Source: an uncultured Oscillibacter sp. (GTDB lineage Bacteria; Bacillota; Clostridia; Oscillospirales; Oscillospiraceae). From it: DNA of 35,955 bases. Below, in pieces: positions 29,931 to 35,955 of the stretch (the stretch's first letter is position 1; the number at the start of each line of letters is the position of its first letter). Where the stretch lies: the NCBI GenBank assembly GCA_945868085.1, contig CAMBKF010000021.1, positions 1 to 35,955 of the forward strand, written 5' to 3'. The translations under genes were made by a program, and so were the position numbers. Below the pieces are notes generated by a model. That model searched no databases, was not told where the DNA came from, and was given only the letters and a program-made list of their open reading frames with translations.

Positions 29931-30158
29931 ATGAAGCAGATGGAGAAACTTGCCAGCTTTCTGCTGGCATTGGCAATGACCCTGATCTTGAGTGTCAGCG
30001 CGTTTGCGGCCAGCGGTGTCAATGACAACAGCGGCACGATCACGGTCAACAAAACGATTGCAGGCCAGACCTACACGATCTATCAGATCCTCCAGCTGGA
30101 GAGCTACAACGCGGAGGACGGAGCTTATGCCTATAAGGCCGCCAGCGGGTGGGATGCA
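29931..30158 (+). pseudogene. Major pilin gene, 5' fragment cut by an insertion
   Basis: Begins MKQMEKLASFLLALAMTLIL with a classic signal peptide (cleavage near AFA-ASG, residue 26). Then comes the start of a SpaA/FimA-type backbone pilin: SGTITVNKTIAGQTYTIYQI, in which NKTIAGQTY is typical of the first pilin domain, and AYAYKAASGWDA. After about residue 76 the sequence turns AT-rich and unrelated (frame stops about 43 codons later). No LPXTG or pilin body remains. The gene would be the shaft subunit of the pilus whose tip protein, signal peptidase and sortase lie upstream. The rest may lie beyond the insertion, outside the window. Confidence 0.8.
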
Positions 30159-33100
30159 TTACCTATTAGCTCTGAACCGTCAAAACATACTAATTCCCCA
30201 GCACCATCAACAAACGCGCTATTACTGCCTTTTAAATACTTTAATTGCAATTTTGTATATATTTCCTCGCATGGTTTGTGCCAGTAGATAGACGCTATTT
30301 CTGAATTCAAACAATTCAGGTCGCCTTTTCGTTCGCTATAATACTGTTTAACAGGAATTAATACTTTTCCTGGAAAGACATAATTAAGACGGTCAGAATC
30401 GATATTTACCCATTCTAAACCACAATAATATGGGTTATTAAAGAAAGTATGCGCATCAGACCAGTAATATTCTTTGTTGTACATTGCTGAGTTACTTTGA
30501 GCTTCAGGCATCCAACGCCCCATAAAGTCAACACCAGAAAGAGCGCAAATGAGTGATTCAGCATATTCATTCTTTACAACATATCCTCTGATTTGATGCC
30601 ACATATCTTTGCGAGGAAGGTCATATGAACGGAAACCTAAACGCTTAGCTTCTTCCCAATCATATTCACCCGTAAGTAAGAGATATTGATGTGCTCCGGA
30701 CTGTAGCTTTACGCATTGCACAAAAGTAGGTGTGTCAGAAAAATCAGCAAGCCATTCCTCATAAGTATTGTTTGGGATGTCATATGAAAATGCTGCGATA
30801 TCGATATGCAAATTATCAAAAACAGGAGTAACAAGTACCGTTGGATCGATGTTCCGAATATTCGGCTCAAAAGAACCCTTGCAGTATTCCTGATGTGGTT
30901 CCCCTATGTCATTGTCGTATACCGTCATCTGATAATTGTCACAGACTTGAGCCGCCAATTCATAAAGTGCTATCCATTGATACTTTTTCCCAATACGCTC
31001 CTTCCTTCCAAACTGAAACCCTAAACCAACACGATCAGTACAATTTCGATCATATTTTCCGTGCTTTTCGACATCATAACCCAGTTCAAAGATACGCTTA
31101 ATGGCTATGTTTTTTAAATCTATAGGATGTAGTTGTTTCCAAGCGTAAAAATACGATTGAAAGGTATACCTTCCAAAATCACCATAGCCACCAGGTTGAC
31201 CACTTCGACTGTATTCAACCTTCATTGAATTCAAAATGGCTAATTGTGACCAATGATAATCTCTAAATGATTCGCTGTTATAGTCCAACTTATATGTTTT
31301 AATCTCTTCATCCGAAGGAATTTCTGGGAATCTGCTGTTATATGGAGGTGTGATTTTTTCTGCGTCGAAATACCCGTCCTCAACACAGCCTATGTGGCGT
31401 GCATAATCGATAATGTTTTTGGCGTAGGTTCTCAACAGTATATTTGGATATACAACATCCTTATCAAATATGTTTCTGTAAACATGCTCTGCCAGTGCCC
31501 TGACCTGTTGCGGTGAAGCTTCCTTTACCACACAGCCAAATGCGACAGCATATATTCTTTCAGAAATGTATGGGTCGTCAATTTCTTCAAATATCCGCAT
31601 CAAGAATAACAATGCCGGCATGTGTGAGTTCAGGATGCAAATGATAGCTTTTGTTGCCTTGTCCCGAAGTTCGTTGTTAGGCGAAATTAGGAGCCAAGAA
31701 AGGATGATTGCACAACTTTCCGCAATATCGTCGGTAATAGCTTGCTTTGAGGCGTGAACAAGTCCCCACTCAACGAGTCGATAAAGCGCTGAATCGTGAT
31801 TACTATATAATTCGTCAAATATAGGAATAAATGTAGCATCTCTGTCTGACATTTTTACCCCATGAAAAAAGTTAAATGCATTTTTGGCATTCAAAGGATG
31901 GTTTGGGCGTGCTGATAATGCGAAGAGAACATCTACAAACTGGTTGAAACTATACTCATATTGCAGGATTTCCGAGTTAATGTAATCTATAGTATGCTCC
32001 GTAATACTGGTTGTTTTTCGCCATAATAAGCCATAAAGAAATGCATTGCGAACACGATATGTATTCTTCGCGTTTTCAGAGGAAAATACATCACTCAGTT
32101 CATATTCCCAGTCTTCAGCAAGGACAATACCAAAGAATTGAAGGAGGTCCGGCTTGTTTAACATCCAAGAATACTTCTCAAAAAACTGCTCCTCACTTAA
32201 CTGTGCATACGCTGAAACTATTTTCTGTGCTAAAAAGTAGTCTTCCAGTCGTTCGTAGGTAATATAAACATACTCATCACCGTTATATGTAATGCCTTGT
32301 GTAAGAACTCCTTCCGCAAGAAGTGCACTATACACATCGGTGTTAACATTCCATTTCTTACAGATATCAACTATTAGTGCAAGGGTATCATCAAGCGAAA
32401 GTGAAACGGTTCCACTATGTTCATTGATACGTTTGGAAACCATTTCGTCAATAATTTTTGAAATTAATTTATAAGATTTGTTATAGTTACATCTTTTAGC
32501 GACTTTCTGCTCCATCACACTAATGTACTGCGAATAAACAAACGGCAATGAAATATCGCCCAGACTAATGTGCGTATTTCTATTTGCGGTGCAAAACAGC
32601 CGCAAAAACAGCGGATTTCTGAATTCTGAAATTGGGAATACTACAGGGTCAATGGTTATTCCATAGAAAGAGAAGTACTGATGCATGGCATCGTGTTCAA
32701 CTGTAGTGAAACCGAAGTGTTCAATTCGTTGCATTTGTGCTCTAAGCGTATCTTGTCCGTCGAAAAGAGGATCCTCATATTGTGTACGCACAGACACGAG
32801 GAGGCCAATGTGAGGAAACTCTTTCAGGAAATCAACGAGTCCACCAAGAACACTGTTCCAAAAAGTTACCCCAGCACCTTCATTAAGAGCATCAATACAG
32901 ATCAGGACACGACTTTTCTGAGCACAGGCAATCGCTTCGAATATATCAAAAAGTTCGTGATAAGTAATATCACAACCGAGTAGAGTTGGGAGAATAGCCA
33001 AAACATCCATTCCCGCAGAAAACTGCTGGCCTAACAGAAGTAAAGATGTCTGCCCCAAAGAATCACAGTTATCAATGTAATCGGCAATAAGATGTGATTT

Positions 33101-34174
33101 TCCAACACCACCATCTCCGGCCAAAATAATGTACGGGGAAACGGCTACCCTAACAGTTGTATTAGTTAGATAGTCGTTAAATTCGTTGGCAATACCCAGT
33201 TTCTCGTATAACTGGTATGCCTTACTGTCAAAGTTTTTCTTCCCTTCGGGGTTTTCATAATATTCTTCTATTTTGCTGGTTAGAAAATCTTTGATAGCGT
33301 TAACTGTAGAAATTATTACATCGATGTCGCTTGATGTAATATTGAAGAAATTCAATTCTATTGCATATTTCTCTATGGCATCACACAATGCGTTGATTTC
33401 ACTAAGCTCTGTGTGTCTCATCGCAATCAAAAATTTATCTACTTTGTCATAGAATATATTCTGAAATTGTTGATCGACAGATGCTCCGTGGAGAGAGTCC
33501 ATTATTTCAACAGGGATGTTCAAATCTGGCGTATACCGGTTACCAAGGTTCTTTATTTGTCTGGAATTCCATGAAGCCATTTTTGCTTTGATGCGTTCCT
33601 CAGTTTCGGACTTCTGAATAGCCATCGAAAGTTGTTCTACAATTTGCTGGACATTCTGATCCTGCATTTGGAATTTCTCTTTTACAATCCGTTCTAAGTT
33701 CTCAAGTTTGGCATTATTTTGGCAAACCAAATAGAATAGACCGCGATCTTCCAAAGATATTTTTTGAAAAAGAAAGGATCTTGTTGTTGTAAGTAAGTGT
33801 GTAAGGAAATTCCAAATAAGTCTTGAGTCGTTCCAAGATAATTTCTTTTCGGTCGTTTCTTCGATCCTGCTTACCATTTCTTCATGGAGACAATTTAGAA
33901 ATTCATCCTCAGTCACGGCATTCATACTCGGCTCAAGGACATAAGCCACAATATTTTCAATTACATTATGATACTTCACATGTGAATAAAATGCGCCGTT
34001 TGTGATGATAGTGCCGTCATTCTGTTTTTCAAATTCAATTTCCCAATCTCGCAGACTTTGGGTGAAAGAGGCAATTGCTTTTTTGTCTTTGAAAGCCTCA
34101 AGTTTCTTGCTCAAAGAATCAGATAAAAGGTTGGTTCCAATACCTCTCCCGAAAGCACCTATCGTATCTAACAT
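30131..34174 (-). CDS. Avs-like STAND ATPase, antiviral defence candidate
   Basis: Start at MLDTIGAFGR (1347 residues), after GGAGGTG at about 6 bases; 33 upstream in-frame residues are rejected. N-terminal helical part (about 1-340), not recognisable as a nuclease. Central STAND NTPase: P-loop GDGGVGKS (353-360), LLLLGQQFSAG, Walker B RVLICIDALNEG (422-433), sensor SVRT (461-464). These match antiviral Avs proteins, in which the long C-terminal helical repeats recognise a phage protein and trigger the N-terminal effector. Late segment FMGRWMPEAQ is also of Avs flavour. The last 8 or so residues (ASHPLAAL) are read from pilin DNA, so the true C-terminus is probably altered. Family membership is from motifs; subtype is not assigned. 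Confidence 0.82.
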   Translation of the reverse strand: MLDTIGAFGRGIGTNLLSDSLSKKLEAFKDKKAIASFTQSLRDWEIEFEKQNDGTIITNGAFYSHVKYHNVIENIVAYVLEPSMNAVTEDEFLNCLHEEMVSRIEETTEKKLSWNDSRLIWNFLTHLLTTTRSFLFQKISLEDRGLFYLVCQNNAKLENLERIVKEKFQMQDQNVQQIVEQLSMAIQKSETEERIKAKMASWNSRQIKNLGNRYTPDLNIPVEIMDSLHGASVDQQFQNIFYDKVDKFLIAMRHTELSEINALCDAIEKYAIELNFFNITSSDIDVIISTVNAIKDFLTSKIEEYYENPEGKKNFDSKAYQLYEKLGIANEFNDYLTNTTVRVAVSPYIILAGDGGVGKSHLIADYIDNCDSLGQTSLLLLGQQFSAGMDVLAILPTLLGCDITYHELFDIFEAIACAQKSRVLICIDALNEGAGVTFWNSVLGGLVDFLKEFPHIGLLVSVRTQYEDPLFDGQDTLRAQMQRIEHFGFTTVEHDAMHQYFSFYGITIDPVVFPISEFRNPLFLRLFCTANRNTHISLGDISLPFVYSQYISVMEQKVAKRCNYNKSYKLISKIIDEMVSKRINEHSGTVSLSLDDTLALIVDICKKWNVNTDVYSALLAEGVLTQGITYNGDEYVYITYERLEDYFLAQKIVSAYAQLSEEQFFEKYSWMLNKPDLLQFFGIVLAEDWEYELSDVFSSENAKNTYRVRNAFLYGLLWRKTTSITEHTIDYINSEILQYEYSFNQFVDVLFALSARPNHPLNAKNAFNFFHGVKMSDRDATFIPIFDELYSNHDSALYRLVEWGLVHASKQAITDDIAESCAIILSWLLISPNNELRDKATKAIICILNSHMPALLFLMRIFEEIDDPYISERIYAVAFGCVVKEASPQQVRALAEHVYRNIFDKDVVYPNILLRTYAKNIIDYARHIGCVEDGYFDAEKITPPYNSRFPEIPSDEEIKTYKLDYNSESFRDYHWSQLAILNSMKVEYSRSGQPGGYGDFGRYTFQSYFYAWKQLHPIDLKNIAIKRIFELGYDVEKHGKYDRNCTDRVGLGFQFGRKERIGKKYQWIALYELAAQVCDNYQMTVYDNDIGEPHQEYCKGSFEPNIRNIDPTVLVTPVFDNLHIDIAAFSYDIPNNTYEEWLADFSDTPTFVQCVKLQSGAHQYLLLTGEYDWEEAKRLGFRSYDLPRKDMWHQIRGYVVKNEYAESLICALSGVDFMGRWMPEAQSNSAMYNKEYYWSDAHTFFNNPYYCGLEWVNIDSDRLNYVFPGKVLIPVKQYYSERKGDLNCLNSEIASIYWHKPCEEIYTKLQLKYLKGSNSAFVDGAGELVCFDGSELIGNASHPLAAL

Positions 34175-34211
34175 TTTAACACCTCCAAACTTATTATTAG
34201 TTGAATGATTA

Positions 34212-34247
34212 ACAAAAACGACGAGCCGCCGTTTCTGGCAGCTCGTC
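34212..34247 (-). terminator. Terminator or attenuator in front of the Avs-like gene
   Basis: GACGAGCTGCC/GGCGGCTCGTC on the minus strand (34247-34237 with 34230-34220, one G-T pair), then GTTTTTG. It lies between the membrane-protein gene and the Avs-like start, about 40 bases before the start. It would end upstream transcripts or act as an attenuator. Confidence 0.7.
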
Positions 34248-34309
34248 AACTTACGTTGGAAAAGTACCACCATTTTGATAGAATACGCCCGGTTTTACTG
34301 GGTGCATTT

Positions 34310-34819
34310 TTATTTCGACAGGTTGTCAATCAACTTGCCGACTGAACCAGCTTTCCTTTTGTGCTCTGCACCTTCGGTATCCTTAGCGTAAACAAAGAGC
34401 TTTGTTTTACGGTTTTCCTTCGAAAAGCACTTCAATAACTCATCCTTATAAAACTGGGTTTCTGCCATTTCTGAAGGGTTAAGGGATGCCTTTCCATCAA
34501 AGTCTCGATTGACAGGATATATCATATTATACCGACCATCTTTTTTGATCGCATATCCCAAATATGTAATATTTATTGTCCGATTTCCGACGTTCGTTGC
34601 CGAAGCAGACATGCCCAGAATCTGTGTTTCCGTACCAACTCCCGGAATCATACTTGTACCAACAGACATATATGACCCTAACATCAGTTTCTTTTTATAA
34701 GGCAATCTTGCTGTACGAATAGAAACCACAATGGCTGTAACACTCAGAACAAGTCCAATCAAAGACAGGATAGCCGTAAGAAAACCATTATTCTCATTGC
34801 ACCACCGAATAATATTCAT
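34310..34819 (-). CDS. Small single-pass membrane protein of the island, unknown function
   Basis: Start at MNIIRWCNEN (169 residues), about 7 bases after TGAGGAA; five residues upstream there is another Met without a ribosome site. One membrane span near the N-terminus (about residues 13-35, FLTAILSLIGLVLSVTAIVV). Then a probably cytoplasmic beta-rich domain (LMLGSYMSVGTSM, then ATNVGNRTINITYLGYAI), the layout of short accessory proteins of this kind in conflict islands. I recognise no named family. It follows the STAS-HATPase gene closely and may be cotranscribed with it; a terminator separates it from the Avs-like gene. Confidence 0.7.
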   Translation of the reverse strand: MNIIRWCNENNGFLTAILSLIGLVLSVTAIVVSIRTARLPYKKKLMLGSYMSVGTSMIPGVGTETQILGMSASATNVGNRTINITYLGYAIKKDGRYNMIYPVNRDFDGKASLNPSEMAETQFYKDELLKCFSKENRKTKLFVYAKDTEGAEHKRKAGSVGKLIDNLSK

Positions 34820-34844
34820 ACTGAGATTCCTCATAATTTACAAA

Positions 34845-35888
34845 TTATATGTTTAGCTGCGTCATCAAGCCTTTTGAAGGCATAGAGGCGGTTTTAAAGG
34901 CATTTTTAATCGTTCGCGCTTCAACCTCACCCTGTGCGGCTATTTCATCAATTATGGCTTGCGCAGCTGAGATGTTGTTCGTCGGTACTCTTATGCGAAT
35001 TGCAGTTCCGTGAAATGAGGTGCTTTTTTCTGCAACACCGTGGTTATCAATGAGCAACGCGTCACCATAACTGATTATGCAAAAACTGCCGTTCAGCTTT
35101 TGACATATCTGACTAACCATATAAAGCCCAAATCCGCTGTTTTTCCATACATCGTAATCATGCGGCTTAAACTCATAGGCGGGTCGGAATGATTCTGAAA
35201 TACCTGCACGAATAGCCCATTTTAAAGCAGAACGGTTATCATGAATATATTTTGCATGTGCAGCGTTACGCGTTATACTTTGGAATACCCCGATTCCTTC
35301 GTCAATGATTGCAATTTCAGCCAATTGGTAAGTGGGCCAGTACTGCCCACATATCCACATCTCGTCTGCTTGAGCGTGTTCAGGGGTATTTCTCAGTATT
35401 TCGCGGACTAAATATGTAAGCAGCTTATGTAATTCCTTATTTCCCCTATCAATGACATGAGAAAGTCGAGCAGACGCTCTTTCTATCATATCACCGATTT
35501 CTATTGACCCACCATCACGAAATGCGCGTTCCTGCAAAGAGCGTATCGAAATAGGTGTAATCGGAATATAATTTGAACTACCAGTGGCTTCACCGGGGCT
35601 TTTTCCAACGCTTATGGATTCGGATAAATATTTGAAGAAGCCCATCGTCCCGGCATAACTTTTCCCGTTGATGCCAGAAATAGAGAAAGTGTTATCGTGG
35701 TATTGATACCGAAAACGTTTGATAATCGCCCCTGCCATCAACATGGGAAGTGGGTCAAAATTTGTCATTCTGGAAAAATCCAAAACGACATCATCAAATG
35801 GCCCAATCTCATAGTTGCGCAGATTGCCATCTAATCGCAATGCATTGTTCAAATCCAAGTCAGGAATTGCTATACGGATTTCGCTCAT
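34845..35888 (-). CDS. STAS-HATPase fusion protein of the island
   Basis: Start at MSEIRIAIPD (347 residues), with AAGGAA about 9 bases upstream; a Met three codons earlier abuts the ribosome site. N-terminal STAS-like domain (about 30-60, VVLDFSRMTNFDPLPMLMAGAIIKRF), as in anti-anti-sigma factors. Then a GHKL ATPase domain: N-box Glu163/Asn167 (REILRNTPEH), G1 box DEGIG (196-200), G2 box SGFGLYM (251-257). There is no His phosphoacceptor domain, so it is not a classical sensor kinase; it resembles an anti-sigma/switch kinase fused to its own STAS antagonist. Target unknown. It is followed by the membrane-protein gene. The link to Avs is by neighbourhood only. Confidence 0.78.
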   Translation of the reverse strand: MSEIRIAIPDLDLNNALRLDGNLRNYEIGPFDDVVLDFSRMTNFDPLPMLMAGAIIKRFRYQYHDNTFSISGINGKSYAGTMGFFKYLSESISVGKSPGEATGSSNYIPITPISIRSLQERAFRDGGSIEIGDMIERASARLSHVIDRGNKELHKLLTYLVREILRNTPEHAQADEMWICGQYWPTYQLAEIAIIDEGIGVFQSITRNAAHAKYIHDNRSALKWAIRAGISESFRPAYEFKPHDYDVWKNSGFGLYMVSQICQKLNGSFCIISYGDALLIDNHGVAEKSTSFHGTAIRIRVPTNNISAAQAIIDEIAAQGEVEARTIKNAFKTASMPSKGLMTQLNI

Positions 35889-35900
35889 AAAGTCCATTCC

Positions 35901-35955
35901 TTATTTCAACTGCGCCTTCAGTTCCTGAAAGCTCTCCAGTGCGCTCTGGAGGTTT
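35901..35955 (-). CDS. C-terminal tail of an unidentified gene (cut by window edge)
   Basis: On the minus strand the last 17 codons before a TAA at 35901-35903 read NLQSALESFQELKAQLK, an amphipathic helical tail. The stop is 12 bases before the STAS-HATPase start, so it is likely the preceding gene of the same operon. Too little remains to name it. Confidence 0.55.
   Translation of the reverse strand, partial: NLQSALESFQELKAQLK

Larger units (their letters stand above)
30158..35955. mobile_element. AT-rich genomic island inserted in the pilin gene (left end; right end outside window)
   Basis: From about 30158 the base composition drops clearly below that of the rest of the window and stays low to the edge, and codon use changes with it. 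All genes run on the minus strand: partial gene, STAS-HATPase, small membrane protein, Avs-like ATPase. No integrase, transposase or terminal repeat is visible on this side. The boundary is set by where pilin homology ends (between about 30150 and 30165). Confidence 0.7.

Noticed and set aside
34845-35888. Sensor histidine kinase
   Set aside because: The ATPase boxes are present, but there is no phosphoacceptor His helix or sensor domain; the N-terminus is STAS-like.

Overview
The window looks like a GC-rich Clostridia genome, probably a gut Oscillospiraceae/Ruminococcaceae relative. The grounds are strong AGGAGG ribosome sites, GTG/TTG starts, LPXTG and sortase genes, clostridial-type flavodoxin and Cna-B proteins, and abundant GC-rich dispersed hairpin repeats between genes. 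Species cannot be fixed from the sequence. No rRNA, tRNA or CRISPR array was seen.

Layout. 1-1190 is the 3' end of metG. 1586-5856 (minus) is a TetR regulator followed by a two-subunit ABC exporter-type pair. 6102-6758 is a lipoprotein. 7234-10105 (minus) is a compact zinc uptake operon, zur-znuA-znuC-znuB, with a near-perfect Fur/Zur palindrome on its promoter. 11167-12195 is a DUF2804 gene. 13040-16310 holds two tandem neurotransmitter:sodium symporter (NSS) paralogues. Each has the same promoter architecture and a structured 5' leader whose helices, including a possible pseudoknot, covary between the copies. 16576-19390 carries a diacylglycerol-kinase-family gene and, divergently, an AI-2E-type permease plus a hotdog thioesterase. 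19741-20004 looks like a type I toxin-antitoxin locus: a 25-codon ORF on the minus strand faces a convergent antisense promoter, and the two 5' ends are inverted copies of each other. 20078-23781 carries a small lipoprotein, uridine phosphorylase, DUF1003 protein, gamma-carbonic-anhydrase-like protein, a decarboxylase/cupin fusion and a flavodoxin-like lipoprotein missing its FMN-loop half, the last two under a MerR-type promoter.

24002-30158 is a surface-pilus region: a sortase (minus), then a plus-strand operon of a coiled-coil protein, signal peptidase I, a 1204-residue LPXTG Cna-B protein and a major pilin. The pilin is cut after about 76 codons by AT-rich foreign DNA that runs to the right edge. 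That DNA carries, all on the minus strand, the tail of an unknown gene, a STAS-HATPase fusion, a small membrane protein and a 1347-residue Avs-like STAND ATPase. It reads as a defence island inserted in a pilin gene.

Intergenic stretches at 1.3, 7, 10.2-11.1, 12.3-12.6, 16.4 and 19.5-19.7 kb are filled with two families of short palindromic repeats whose arms vary in a compensated way. At least one copy doubles as a terminator. The strongest candidates for undescribed biology are the toxin-antisense locus, the NSS leader RNA and the Avs/STAS-HATPase cluster.
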